Part shown: positions 25,328-34,052 of the stretch, piece after piece | Layout: the number at the start of each line of letters is the position of its first letter | Position numbering within the stretch: the first letter of the stretch is position 1 | From: Mycolicibacillus koreensis | GTDB taxonomy: Bacteria; Actinomycetota; Actinomycetes; Mycobacteriales; Mycobacteriaceae | Reading direction: 5' to 3' | Assembly (NCBI RefSeq): GCF_002104795.1 | Contig: NZ_NCXO01000005.1 | Location: 62,001-126,000 of the forward strand | Length of the DNA: 64,000 nt | Program-made: the position numbers and the translations under genes | The notes under the pieces: generated by a model | Told to the model about the DNA's origin: nothing | Database searches by the model: none | What the model saw: the letters and a program-made list of their open reading frames with translations, nothing else

Positions 25328-25921
25328 GTGGCCGGTTTGCGCCGCAAACTGCTCCTCGAGGCCGCCGCCGACCTGTTCGCGCGGCAAGGCTTTCACGCCG
25401 TGGGCATCGACGACATCGGTGCCGCAGCAGGGGTGAGCGGGCCGGCCGTCTACCGGCACTTTCAGAACAAGGACGCGATCCTTCGCGAGTTATGCGACGC
25501 CGCCATGACTGAGCTGCTGGCCGGCGCCCGGCGCGCCACCACGGCCGGCACACCGACGGAGGTCCTGCACGCCCTTGTCGACCTGCACGCGGCCTTCGGC
25601 GCGCGACGACGCGGCCTGTTGGCCGTCTACGCCCGCGAGCACCGCTCGCTGTCGCCGCTGGCGACCCGTGCCCTGCGACGCCGACAGCACAGCTACGAGT
25701 CCTTTTGGGTCGAGGCACTCGTACGAGCACGGGGCGATCTGGACCGTGAGCGCGCACAGGGCCTGGTCGCCGCCGTGCTGTCATTGCTCAACGCGTCCGC
25801 GTACATGCCGGCGTCGCTGGACGACGCGACGATTGAGGCGATGCTGGCCGCCGCGGCCGTTGCGGCGCTGTTCAGCCGCGCGGTTACACAGCAGGTAGAC
25901 GGCGCCCCGCACCGGATTTAG
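25328..25921 (+). CDS. TetR-family regulator of the carboxylase operon
   Basis: A 197-residue TetR protein: helix-turn-helix in the first 50 residues (LLEAAADLFARQGF, then IDDIGAAAGVSGPAVYRHFQNK) and a C-terminal ligand-binding domain. GTG 25328 is preceded by AGGAGG at 7-bp spacing, deciding the start against a longer frame to 25226. It is co-directional with the synthetase and could be the operon's last gene or have its own promoter in 25115-25327. Its stop codon overlaps that of the convergent AtuA-like gene. The inverted repeat at 18619-18642 is the best candidate target. Confidence 0.9.
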   Translation: MAGLRRKLLLEAAADLFARQGFHAVGIDDIGAAAGVSGPAVYRHFQNKDAILRELCDAAMTELLAGARRATTAGTPTEVLHALVDLHAAFGARRRGLLAVYAREHRSLSPLATRALRRRQHSYESFWVEALVRARGDLDRERAQGLVAAVLSLLNASAYMPASLDDATIEAMLAAAAVAALFSRAVTQQVDGAPHRI

Positions 25922-27643
25922 TGTGTGTCGAGCAGCGACTGGGGAATGTCCACCATGCGGGACCGCACGTATTCCCCGAGCCCCTTGGCCTGTGCGTCCA
26001 GCCGGGTCGAGGAGGCCACCCCGTCACCGAGCAAGCCGTGCACCACCACGTTGAGGGCGCGCAGGTTCGGCAGTTCGAAGCGCTCCATGGGCAGGTGCGC
26101 CGTCTCCGGCCCGAGCAGAGTGCGCAGCCGCTCGACGCTGAGGTAGTCACGCGCCCACGCGTACCCAGGGTCATCCCGTGCCCACAGGCCGAGGTTAGCG
26201 TTGCCGCCCTTGTCTCCGGACCGCGCGCCGAGTACCGACCCGAGCGGCGCGCGACGTGTCGGCCCGGACGGCACTGGCAGCTTCGCGAGCGCGGCGATCC
26301 TAGCCGGCGGGACGGCACCGGTCGGCGGGTCGGGGATCTCGTGCCGTGTGCCGTCGGCGTCGACGAGTACGTGCGTGAGGGCCGACCGCGCTACGTAGGC
26401 CGGCCGGTAGACGCCGAAGGCGGTCTCCGAGGACGGTGGCGTGGTGGTGTGGAAGCCGGCGAAACCAGCCAGGGCGATCTCCATGACCCCCCCCGGAGAA
26501 GGCTCGGCCCACCTTGCGCGGGTCGGCGTCCTTCACCGTCACACGCAGGTGCGCGCAGGCTTGCTCGTTCGTCGGTGCGTCGGAGACGTCGAAACGCAAC
26601 AGCCTCACGTCGACTTCGTCGAAGGCGTCGCGTCCGCCGAGAACGTCGAAGAGCTGCTGTTCGGCGAAAGCCGCCTTGGCCCCGATGTCGAGGCCGGTGA
26701 GCACCATGGTCATTGTGTTACGGAAGCCGCCCACCTCATTCAACGCCACCTTCAACGTGTCCGGCGGCGGACTGCCTTTCGTACCGCTGATCGCGACGCG
26801 GTGCTCACCCTGTTGAGCCAGCCGGATGGTGTCGAAGTGGGCGACGACGTCGGGGCCGAGGTAGGCAGGTTCAGCGGTCTCGTAGAGCAGCTGGGCGGTG
26901 ACCGTGCCGACTGAGACCAGTCCCCCGGTGCCGGGATGCTTCGTGATCACCGAAGAGCCGTCCTCGGCGACCTCGGCGATCGGAAACCCCGGGTAGCGGC
27001 GGTCCGTGATCTCGTCCAGGAACGCGTAGTTGCCGCCCGTCGCCTGAGGGCCGCACTCGATCACGTGCCCGGCGACGACCGCGCCCGCGAGCCGATCCCA
27101 GTCGGCGGGTGCCCAGGCGTGCCACCAGGCGGCTGGACCGACGACCAGGGATGCGTCGGTGACCCGGCCGGTCACGACGACGTCGGCGCCCGAACGCAGC
27201 GCCTCGGTGATGCCCCAGGCGCCGAGGTACGCGTTGGCCGATACCGGTTTGATGTCGCCGACGGGCGGCGTGATTGCGTGGAGGTCGCCACGTAGGTCGT
27301 CGCCCTCGACGTGAGCGACGCGCGCGGTGAGGCCGAGACGGGCGGACAGCTCGCGCAACGCGGCGGCCAAGCCGGCGGGATTCAGCCCGCCCGCGTTCGC
27401 GACGACCTTGATGCCATGATCGAGACAGGTGCCCAGCACCTGTTCCATTTGGGTGAGGAAAGTCCGCGCGTACCCGCCGGACGGGTCTTTGGCCTGGGCC
27501 TTGGCCAGGATGAGCATGGTCAGCTCGGCCAGATAGTCACCGCACAGGACGTCGATCGGTCCGCCCTCGACCATCTCGCGGGCTGCGGCGATGCGGTCGC
27601 CGTAAAAGCCGGAGCAGTTGCCGATGCGGACCGGGACGCTCAC
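25918..27643 (-). pseudogene. AtuA-family gene with a single-base frameshift
   Basis: The N-terminal part (27643 to about 26495) reads as an AtuA-like protein: NCSGFYGDR start, DVLCGDYLAELTM, GGLNPAG, VTGRVTDASL, and ends KDADPRKVGRAFSG. The typical C-terminus (MEIALAGFAGFHTTTPP, later GARSGDKGGNAN) continues in another frame. The switch falls exactly in a run of eight C (26487-26494; eight G on the coding strand); seven would give one continuous protein of about 575 residues. GTG 27643 overlaps the upstream gene's stop. AtuA is needed for acyclic terpene use in Pseudomonas but its reaction is unknown. The frameshift may be real or a homopolymer sequencing error. Confidence 0.85.
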
Positions 27644-28452
27644 CGCTGACGCCCTGCAAACTGGCCCGCCACGCGCCCGCCGCCAGGGGGCCCCGCGAAG
27701 GCCTGGGCGATCGCGAGCCACTGGTCGGCCAGCGGGCCGTCGGCGACCAAAGCGGTGTCGTCGCGGTGGCGGCGTTGGGTGACCAACAGGCAAAAGTCGA
27801 GCGCCGGCCCGCTCACGCGGTTGGCCGCGTCGGCTGGCCCCCACGTCCAGACGCTGCCGTCCGGAGCGGTCAGCTCAACGCGTACCGGGTCCGCGGGCAG
27901 GTCCAGACCGTTGGCCAGGTAGCTGAACGCGCGTGCACCCACCCCGATGTGGGCCACGTGACGCAGCCGTGCCGTGGCCTCGCGGGTCGCGCCGAGCGCG
28001 TCGACGACGTCCTGGCCGTGCGCCCAGGTCTCCATGAGTCGCGCTGTCAGCGACGAGACCGCGCTCATCGGCGGCCCGAACCACGGCAGGCGGGTCGCCG
28101 GGTCAATGTCCGCGAACGCCGCAACGAGGGCGGCACGCGACGTGTCGAACCACGCGAGCAGGTCGGCAGCCGGCATTTGACGGTAGCGCTCGGCGATGAC
28201 GTCGGGTGAGATGGCTCCGTCGGCCATCATCGGCAGGTAGTCGCTGCTGAACCCGTCGGGGTCGGTGGCCGAGCGCACCGCGACGTCGTCGAAGAACGCC
28301 AGATGGCTGATCTGGTCGCGGATCGTCCAGCCCACGGCCGGAGTCGGCGCGTCCCAGCCGCGCGGACCTTCGGTCAGCGGCGCGACCAATCCGCGTAGGG
28401 CTGCCGTCTCCGCTTCGATGTCGGTGATAACCGACTGCATGCTCACCGCCAT
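27640..28452 (-). CDS. TIGR03084-like DinB/maleylpyruvate-isomerase-fold metal-binding protein
   Basis: A 270-residue protein of the DinB/MDMPI fold: WTIRDQISHLAFFDD carries the first metal His, METWAHGQDV the second, and HVAHIG a third. This matches the mycothiol-dependent isomerase-like metal centre, so a thiol-assisted isomerase or transferase reaction is possible, but none is proven. It lies between the AtuA-like and enoyl-CoA hydratase genes with a 4-bp overlap and 1-bp gap respectively; I recall this gene neighbourhood in several actinobacteria. ATG 28452 follows GGAAGGGA. Cytosolic. Confidence 0.75.
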   Translation of the reverse strand: MAVSMQSVITDIEAETAALRGLVAPLTEGPRGWDAPTPAVGWTIRDQISHLAFFDDVAVRSATDPDGFSSDYLPMMADGAISPDVIAERYRQMPAADLLAWFDTSRAALVAAFADIDPATRLPWFGPPMSAVSSLTARLMETWAHGQDVVDALGATREATARLRHVAHIGVGARAFSYLANGLDLPADPVRVELTAPDGSVWTWGPADAANRVSGPALDFCLLVTQRRHRDDTALVADGPLADQWLAIAQAFAGPPGGGRVAGQFAGRQR

Positions 28453-28453
28453 G

Positions 28454-29221
28454 TCAGTGTCCCTTCCACTGCGGCGCGCGCTTCTCGCGGAACGCCGCCG
28501 GGCCTTCCTGCGCGTCGTCGCTCAGATAGACCGGCTCCCATATCTCGTCGGCCAGGTCGTACGCGGCGGCGAGGTGGTGCTGCGCCGAGAGGTACACGGT
28601 GCGCTTGGACGCGAGCACGGACAGCGGTGCGTTCGCGGCGATGCTGAGCGCCAACTGCTGGGTACGCTCGCGTAACTGATCGGCCGGCACCACCTCATTG
28701 ACCAAGCCGACCTGGTGGGCGCGCGCGGCGGTGATCGGGTCGCCGGTCAGCAGGATTTGCATGGCAACGCGCGGGGGCACCAGCCACGACAGGGGTGTCG
28801 CCCACGGCGAACCGCGGCCGACCTTGACCTCGCTGACGGCGAAGGTCGCGTGTTCGGCGGCCACGACCAGGTCGCACTGCTGCGCGAGCAGGAAGCCCCC
28901 GGCGAACGCGACACCGTTGACGGCCGCGATCGTCGGCTTCGCGACATCGATGTTGCGGCCGAACTGCGGAGCGAAGTCCTTCGGGGGCACCTTGAGCGCG
29001 TTCTGCGCCATCTCCTTCAAGTCCCCGCCGGCGCAGAACGCCTTATCGCCCACGCCGGTGAGGACGAGCACCTTCGCCGCGTCGTCGTCATTGAAGCGGA
29101 GTACCGCGTCGATAAGCCCCGTGCGCACAGCGTTGTTCAGCGCGTTGCGCGCCTCGGGCCGGTTGATCGTCAGCCAGGCCACGCTGTCGACGACCTCGTA
29201 GCGAATCGGTTGCTCGGCCAC
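28454..29221 (-). CDS. Enoyl-CoA hydratase/isomerase family protein
   Basis: A 255-residue crotonase-fold protein: RPEARNALN, the oxyanion loop AFCAGGDLKEM and the second oxyanion segment NGVAFAGGFLLAQQCDLVVA. Of the two catalytic glutamates in rat crotonase, the first is kept (VSEVKVG) while the second position appears to be Gln (RVAMQILLTG), so the reaction may be other than simple hydration, as in isohexenylglutaconyl-CoA hydratase-like or isomerase members. GTG 29221 has GGAGG close upstream; a longer frame to 29380 would overlap the MaoC gene. Likely hydrates the carboxylated enoyl-CoA of this pathway. Confidence 0.88.
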   Translation of the reverse strand: MAEQPIRYEVVDSVAWLTINRPEARNALNNAVRTGLIDAVLRFNDDDAAKVLVLTGVGDKAFCAGGDLKEMAQNALKVPPKDFAPQFGRNIDVAKPTIAAVNGVAFAGGFLLAQQCDLVVAAEHATFAVSEVKVGRGSPWATPLSWLVPPRVAMQILLTGDPITAARAHQVGLVNEVVPADQLRERTQQLALSIAANAPLSVLASKRTVYLSAQHHLAAAYDLADEIWEPVYLSDDAQEGPAAFREKRAPQWKGH

Positions 29222-29264
29222 CGAGCCTCCGTCCCTCACCGTCGTCTCGCATGTGAGTGGCAGT

Positions 29265-29735
29265 TCACCCCGGCACCTCGACAAACGGGTCGGCCAGCTC
29301 AACGGTGGCTTCACTCGGCACGCACGGACCATCTTCGCTCGAGACGAGCAACTCGAGGTCGACGAGGCGCCGTCCGCCATCGTCGCGTTTGGCCACGACC
29401 TTGCCGCTCAGGGTCGCGGTCTGGCCCGGGTAGATCGACCGGATCATTGAGATTCTGCGGCGCCGGATGAGCGCGTCGGGTCCGGCCCATTCGTTGAGGC
29501 CGCGGTCGATGAAGCCATGGAAGAAGAGGGTTGACAGGTAGATTGTGCGCTGGCCCTGGCTGCGCGCGTAGTCGGGGTCGTGGTGACCGGGGAACCAGTC
29601 CCATGTCGAAGCCGCGTTCATGCAGATGCGCTTGTAGCTGATCTCGATCGAGACGGGCGTCAGGGTGTCGCCGACGGCGATGTCCTCGAACCGCACGGGG
29701 AAGCGGACCATGCTGTGCTCGGTGGATCCGTTCAT
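29265..29735 (-). CDS. MaoC/hotdog-fold dehydratase, C-type half of pair 1
   Basis: A 156-residue hotdog protein. FPVRFEDIAVGDTLTP is the usual MaoC opening, and the active-helix region reads STWDWFPGHHDPDYARSQG, followed by the YLSTLFFHGFIDRGL helix. Its start overlaps the end of the next-upstream gene (29732) by 4 bp; that gene encodes a FAS1-like N-type hotdog. Such adjacent pairs form heterodimeric R-specific enoyl-CoA hydratases, as in steroid side-chain degradation (ChsH1/ChsH2). The HHDPDY variant differs from the classical DxNxxH motif, so activity may be modified. Confidence 0.78.
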   Translation of the reverse strand: MNGSTEHSMVRFPVRFEDIAVGDTLTPVSIEISYKRICMNAASTWDWFPGHHDPDYARSQGQRTIYLSTLFFHGFIDRGLNEWAGPDALIRRRRISMIRSIYPGQTATLSGKVVAKRDDGGRRLVDLELLVSSEDGPCVPSEATVELADPFVEVPG

Positions 29736-30259
29736 GATGCGCCTTCACTATCGGCGGTGTCGTATCGGAAGAGCACGTTGGTGTTGCGGCCGAGGACCTC
29801 ACCGTGCTGGTCGGAGAACGTACTCACCGTGGTGATGAACACGCCGGTGCCCACCCGCGTCGTCTTCGGCTCGGAGATCGAGGCGATCTCCTCCACGATC
29901 GACACGTGATCGCCTACCCGGGGCCGGCGTTCGAACTCCGTCGTCGTCGAGGCGTTGATGATGTGGTGGCCCGGCAACGGGACGCTGAGCGCGAACATCA
30001 TGTCGGCACGCGCTAGGTACCCGGGCACCCACTGCGGCGCGAAGCCGAGGCTCATCAGCAGCCCGGGCGGGCAGTCCTCACCCTCCCAGTAACGGGGGTT
30101 CGCGTCCTCGACGAGCGAGCAGTAGTACAACACCATCGAGCGGTCGATCGGGAACCACGCACGCCGCGGTTCGGAGCGATGACCGACCCACGCCCGGCCT
30201 TCGTCGAAGGTCCCGAATGTCATCCCGAGGCCGGTGACGTCGCTCGTTGGCGCGCTCAC
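29732..30259 (-). CDS. FAS1-like dehydratase (MaoC N-domain type), pair 1
   Basis: A 175-residue hotdog protein of the FAS1-like dehydratase type: the central segment YYCSLVEDANPRYW corresponds to the long helix, and GFAPQWVPGYLARADMMF and FERRPRVGDHVSIVEEI to the sheet. It lacks the catalytic His spacing, so it probably forms a heterodimer with the 29265 product, binding the CoA substrate. Overlaps both neighbours by 4 bp. It is one of two such pairs in this operon. Confidence 0.75.
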   Translation of the reverse strand: MSAPTSDVTGLGMTFGTFDEGRAWVGHRSEPRRAWFPIDRSMVLYYCSLVEDANPRYWEGEDCPPGLLMSLGFAPQWVPGYLARADMMFALSVPLPGHHIINASTTTEFERRPRVGDHVSIVEEIASISEPKTTRVGTGVFITTVSTFSDQHGEVLGRNTNVLFRYDTADSEGAS

Positions 30260-30681
30260 CGGGCCACCTGCACGACGGCGCTCCCCTTTATCGCGGGTTC
30301 GCCGGACTGGCGCGTGACCACGAGTTCGAGGTCTGCCACCTGCTGCCCTCCGGCCTCGCGCACGCCGGTGACCCTGCCGCCGAAGCTGAGCAGGTCACCG
30401 GGCCATACCTGACCGGTGAACCGGATGCGGAACGAGCGGATGTTGGCCAGCCCCACCCAGGCGGTCAGCCGCTGGGCGAGCACACCGCCGTGCAGCAGTC
30501 CCATACCGAACACACCGGGCATGCCGGCCGCGCGGGCGAACTCCTCGTCATGGTGGATCGGGTTGAAGTCGCCGCCGGACCCGGCGTAGCGGACGATGTG
30601 CGAGCGCGTCAGCGGGCCGAACTGTGAGCTCGGCATCTCGTCGCCGGCGGCCAACGCCACCGGCGCGGGGGATGTCGTCAT
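30256..30681 (-). CDS. MaoC-type (R)-enoyl-CoA hydratase, C-type half of pair 2
   Basis: A 141-residue MaoC hydratase with the classical hydratase-2 motif DFNPIHHDEEFARAAGMPG, providing the catalytic Asp and His, followed by GMGLLHGGVLAQRL. ATG 30681 is chosen, overlapping the upstream FAS1-like gene stop by 4 bp; the longer frame to 30882 is antisense-like to no family. With the 30678 product it forms the second hotdog pair. Converts trans-enoyl-CoA to 3-hydroxyacyl-CoA. Confidence 0.85.
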   Translation of the reverse strand: MTTSPAPVALAAGDEMPSSQFGPLTRSHIVRYAGSGGDFNPIHHDEEFARAAGMPGVFGMGLLHGGVLAQRLTAWVGLANIRSFRIRFTGQVWPGDLLSFGGRVTGVREAGGQQVADLELVVTRQSGEPAIKGSAVVQVAR

Positions 30682-31136
30682 TGGGTGGAGCCTCCGGTTT
30701 CGATCAAGACGTCGGTCTGGCGCACGACGAGTTCGTCGCGCTGGTTGGTGAAGTCGGTCTCGATCGTCACGATTGTCATGGTGCCGCCGCGCTTGCCCTC
30801 GCGGCTGGTCACGTTCGACACCCGACGCGTCTCGGTGAGCTCGTCGCCGACGACCACCGGCGCGAAATACTCCCAGCCGCACTCACCGTGCAGTACGCGT
30901 CGCAGGTCGAGCCCGAGGGCGCCGAACATGTCGTCGTCGGCGCGCCAGTGAGCCGAGGAGACGACGAAGGTCGGCGGAGCGGGGATCGCGCCGAAGCCGG
31001 CGGCGCGGGCCGCTGCGGCGTCCTGGTAGATCGGGTCGTGGTCGTCGAGGGACAGCGCGAACTCGCGCACTTTGGACCGGTCGACGGGAAATGTGGTGCT
31101 CCCGAGTTGCGTCCCGATGAGCGATGCGTCAGCCAC
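30678..31136 (-). CDS. FAS1-like dehydratase (MaoC N-domain type), pair 2
   Basis: A 152-residue hotdog protein; SLDDHDPIYQDAAAARAAGF followed by IPAPPTFV is the hallmark of the N-type half of bacterial heterodimeric dehydratases (compare HadA/HadC in mycobacterial FAS II). GTG 31136 is preferred because an AAAGGTG-like site lies upstream; GTG 31145 is an alternative. Overlaps the LLM oxidoreductase gene by 8 bp and the MaoC gene by 4 bp. Partner: the 30256 product. Confidence 0.78.
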   Translation of the reverse strand: MADASLIGTQLGSTTFPVDRSKVREFALSLDDHDPIYQDAAAARAAGFGAIPAPPTFVVSSAHWRADDDMFGALGLDLRRVLHGECGWEYFAPVVVGDELTETRRVSNVTSREGKRGGTMTIVTIETDFTNQRDELVVRQTDVLIETGGSTQ

Positions 31137-32172
31137 TCTGGTCACCTTTCCCGCCGGCGAAGGCCGGTGCACAATCGCGAATGAGGCTGCCTAGGTTCTC
31201 GGCGATGCGCTCGGGCGCGAGGCCGATCGAGGGTGAGTAGAGAACGATGTGGTCCAGCACGCCCTCGTAGCGGCGCAGCCCTTCTCGGACCTCGGCGGCG
31301 GTGCCGGCCACCGCCATCGCGTCGATCATGTCGTCGGTGACGGCTGCGAACATGGCCGGCAGGTCACGCCGCGCGAACGCGTCGCGAATCGCCGCCCCCT
31401 GCCTGGCGAAGCCGCTCACATCGAGAACGTGTTCGTAGGTCTTCACCGAGGAGTAGAACGCGATCTGCTGCGCGGCCTCACGGCGTGCGATCTGTGGGTC
31501 GTCGTGCACCGCGCAGATGACCATCGAGACGATCTCAATGTCGGCGGGATCGCGTCCGGCCCGCTCCGCACCGCGCACGACGGCTGGGCGGGCGACCTCC
31601 TCGACGTAGGTCGTGGTGAATAGCGGATGACCGGCCAACCCGTCGGCGACGCGCCCTGCCACCTCGCACATCCGCGGACGCACGCCCGCGGTGATGATCG
31701 GGATGGCCCGCTGCGGCGGCGCGACGTCGCCGGTCGGGACGAGATTCATCCGATAGAAGCGACCCTCATGGCGCACGGGGCCCTCGTGCAGGTTCCAGAT
31801 CCGACGCACGAGCGGGACCAGCTCCTCCATGCGCAGAGCGGGAGCGGAGGTGTCCTCCACGCCGTGCCAGTCGCTCATCATGCGGCGTGTGCCGTTGCCG
31901 AGCCCGAGCACGACGCGCCCGCCTGAAAGCTCGTCGAGGTCACGCGCCTCGGTGGCGAGCACGAGCGGGCTGCGCCCGACGCCATACAGGATCGACGACC
32001 CGATGCGGCAGCGCTTTGTGCGCGCGGCCATCGCGGCCATCGAGATCGAGCCGGAGCGCGAGTAGAACTCCGAGGCCCAGGCGGCGTCGAAGCCGGCGAG
32101 GTCGGTAGCCTCGGCGGTCTCGACAAGGGTGGCCAAGTCCGCGCCGAGCACCGAGACCCCGTACGTGCTCAC
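31129..32172 (-). CDS. LLM-class (F420-dependent-type) oxidoreductase
   Basis: A 347-residue luciferase-like TIM-barrel protein. It has the family pattern AEATDLAGFDAAWASEFY at strand 1, GVGRSPLVLATEARDLDELSGGRVVLGLG, and late IITAGVRPRMCEVAGRVADGL. In mycobacteria most such proteins use coenzyme F420 to reduce or oxidise carbonyls or enones. It lies between the hotdog pairs and the DUF35 gene, overlapping both, so it belongs to the same pathway and may handle a hydroxyl/ketone step. The cofactor is inferred from family. Confidence 0.85.
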   Translation of the reverse strand: MSTYGVSVLGADLATLVETAEATDLAGFDAAWASEFYSRSGSISMAAMAARTKRCRIGSSILYGVGRSPLVLATEARDLDELSGGRVVLGLGNGTRRMMSDWHGVEDTSAPALRMEELVPLVRRIWNLHEGPVRHEGRFYRMNLVPTGDVAPPQRAIPIITAGVRPRMCEVAGRVADGLAGHPLFTTTYVEEVARPAVVRGAERAGRDPADIEIVSMVICAVHDDPQIARREAAQQIAFYSSVKTYEHVLDVSGFARQGAAIRDAFARRDLPAMFAAVTDDMIDAMAVAGTAAEVREGLRRYEGVLDHIVLYSPSIGLAPERIAENLGSLIRDCAPAFAGGKGDQSG

Positions 32173-32606
32173 GACGCCGCCGGCCTGAATCGGACCAGCC
32201 CAAGGTCCTCGTTCACCCGCTCGAACACTGCGCGCACTCTTGCGCCGATCGCAACTTCATCGGGGGCCACGCCCTCGAGACTGGCCAACAACTGCGGCCC
32301 CTCGTCCAGACGAACGAGCACGACGACGTACGGCTCGCTGCGCGGGAACGAGTCCCACGGGGGGCGGTACACCGGCGCGAAACTGACGATCTCACCAGTA
32401 CCCGCCGCGGTCTCCCAGGCCAACTCACCGTCATGGCAGACGGGACACACCAGCCGCGGGTAGAGGAACGGGTGGCCGTTCGCGCACCGCTGGAAGACGA
32501 GTACGCCGCGGGCCGCTGCTGCGAAGTAGGGACGGTTGACATCGGTCAGCGGCGGCAGCGCCTCAGGATCGTGCAGACCGTCGAGGGAACTCGAAGCTGC
32601 GGTCAT
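32169..32606 (-). CDS. DUF35 OB-fold, zinc-ribbon protein (thiolase partner)
   Basis: A 145-residue protein with a rubredoxin-like zinc ribbon (C41-x3-H45 and C54-x2-C57) and an OB fold (GEIVSFAPVYRPPW, then EPYVVVLVRLDEG). DUF35 proteins partner Ltp-type thiolases/aldolases and help bind acyl-CoA. The ATG at 32606 overlaps the repaired stop of the thiolase gene as ATGA. As written, the frameshifted thiolase frame runs straight into this gene, mimicking a fusion; I regard that as an artefact of the extra base, not a real fusion. Confidence 0.82.
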   Translation of the reverse strand: MTAASSSLDGLHDPEALPPLTDVNRPYFAAAARGVLVFQRCANGHPFLYPRLVCPVCHDGELAWETAAGTGEIVSFAPVYRPPWDSFPRSEPYVVVLVRLDEGPQLLASLEGVAPDEVAIGARVRAVFERVNEDLGLVRFRPAAS

Positions 32607-33770
32607 GACGCTCCCTCCATCACCATGCTGACGTGACTGCACAGCATCGAGCCGTAGCTGTGCACGAACGCGGTGTCCGCCCCGAAGACCTGACGGCCCT
32701 CGGCGCGACCGGGACAACTGCCAATAACCCTCGAGGATCTGCGAAATGCCAGAGGAGGTCCCGGTGTGCCCGAACCGGATCAGGCCGCCGTCGGTGTTCA
32801 CCGGAAGGTCGCCCCCCGGATCGGCGCGGCCGTCACGGTAGAAATCGCCTGCCCCGCCGGGCTTCACGAAGCCCGCCTCCTCCAGGATCATCGCCGGGTT
32901 TGAGGCGAAGGCGTCGTAGAGCAAGGCGATGTCGATGTCGGCCGGCGCCCGTCCGGAGCGCTCGAAGGCCATCGGACCCGAACGGGCGGCCCCGGTACGA
33001 CCCGGGCGGGCCAGCGAGGTCAGAAAACCGTGGGTGTGACCCTCTCCAAACCCGAGCAGGTGTACCGGCCGGTGTTTGCCCGCGCGAGCCCGGCGGGCCG
33101 AGCCCAGCACGAGCGCGCCACCGCCCTCGCAGGGAATCGAGCAGTGGTAGAAGTGGAACGGCCCGGCGATCGGGCGGGACGCCAGCACGTCCTCCACAGT
33201 CAGGCGTTGTGAGCGGTGCGCGATCGCCGCGGGATTCAGCGCGGCCCACCGGTCCTGCGACGCGGTGACCTCGGCGATGTCCGCCTTGCCCTGTCCCGTC
33301 TCGTGCATCCAGGCCTGCGCGATCAAACCGTACAGCGCCGGCACGGAGGGTCCGTAGGGCATCTCGAACGCGTGGTCACACACCAGCGCCATCAGTTCGC
33401 GCCCGCCATCGCGGATCGGTGGAAACTTGCCCGCCGACACGACCAGCACCGTCTCGGCCTCGCCCCGGGCGATGACGTTACTCGCCATGCGCGTCATGGC
33501 CAGATGGGTCCCGCCGCCAAGCTGACAGGTCATCTGAAGTTTCAGGTTGTGCAGCCCGAGATAGTCCATGAGGTCCTCGGACAGGAAGATCGAACCCTCG
33601 TTCGTCATCGGCCCGGCGCACACGAGACCGTCGACCTCGTCTGGGACCACCCCTGCGTCGGCGAGAGCCGCGACCGCGGCGCGCACATGCAATTCAGTGG
33701 AGGTGTACGGAACGTTTCTTCCTGGAGCGACTTCGGCGGCACCGATGATGGCCGGCTGGTCGTGTGGCAT
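32603..33770 (-). pseudogene. Ltp-type thiolase/aldolase with a C-terminal frameshift
   Basis: From ATG 33770 (after GGAAGGAG) the protein reads as a lipid-transfer-protein-type thiolase: PAIIGAAEVAPGR, TCQLGGGTH around the usual Cys, CEGGGALVL, LYDAFASNPAM, and GHTGTSSGISQILEGYWQL. It then changes frame. Dropping one base of the GGG at 32711-32713 restores GADTAFVHSYGSML and a stop at 32603-32605, overlapping the DUF35 start. The enzyme plus DUF35 and MaoC pairs resembles the Ltp2/ChsH retro-aldolase modules of steroid side-chain loss. The frameshift is either decay or a sequencing error; about 35 terminal residues are affected. Confidence 0.85.
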
Positions 33771-34052
33771 CCGGACTCCTTCCGACCACGCGTTCAACGC
33801 CGGTCCCGACGTGAACGACGGTTAGCATAGCGTGACTAGGGGGTCCGCGTCACCCCCGGCCCGCACCCGCCGCCAGCGCGGTATGGATTCTCTGGATGTC
33901 GTTGCGCCTCTTCCCAAGAGGGTGCTGCGATGACCGAAACCCGCGCCGATCGTGTCGTTTCTCGACGATGTCCAGGTGACAGATGAGGCCGATCGCGAAG
34001 CCCGCTGGTTCCGGTGGACGCCCGGCACGCGCCCGGGCGGAACTTTGCGCGC

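Noticed and set aside
26487..26494. Phase-variable contingency tract in the AtuA-like gene
   Set aside because: An eight-base G run is also a common sequencing error in GC-rich DNA, and mycobacteria are not known for such switching here. Reported only as a frameshift.
32169..33797. A 542-residue thiolase-DUF35 fusion protein
   Set aside because: The joining segment does not match any thiolase C-terminus, while the next frame gives the conserved ending and a stop overlapping the DUF35 ATG. A one-base insertion explains it better than a fusion.
33791..33817. Inverted CGTTCA/TGAACG upstream of the thiolase operon
   Set aside because: Six-base arms 15 bp apart are expected by chance at this GC content; no supporting second site.
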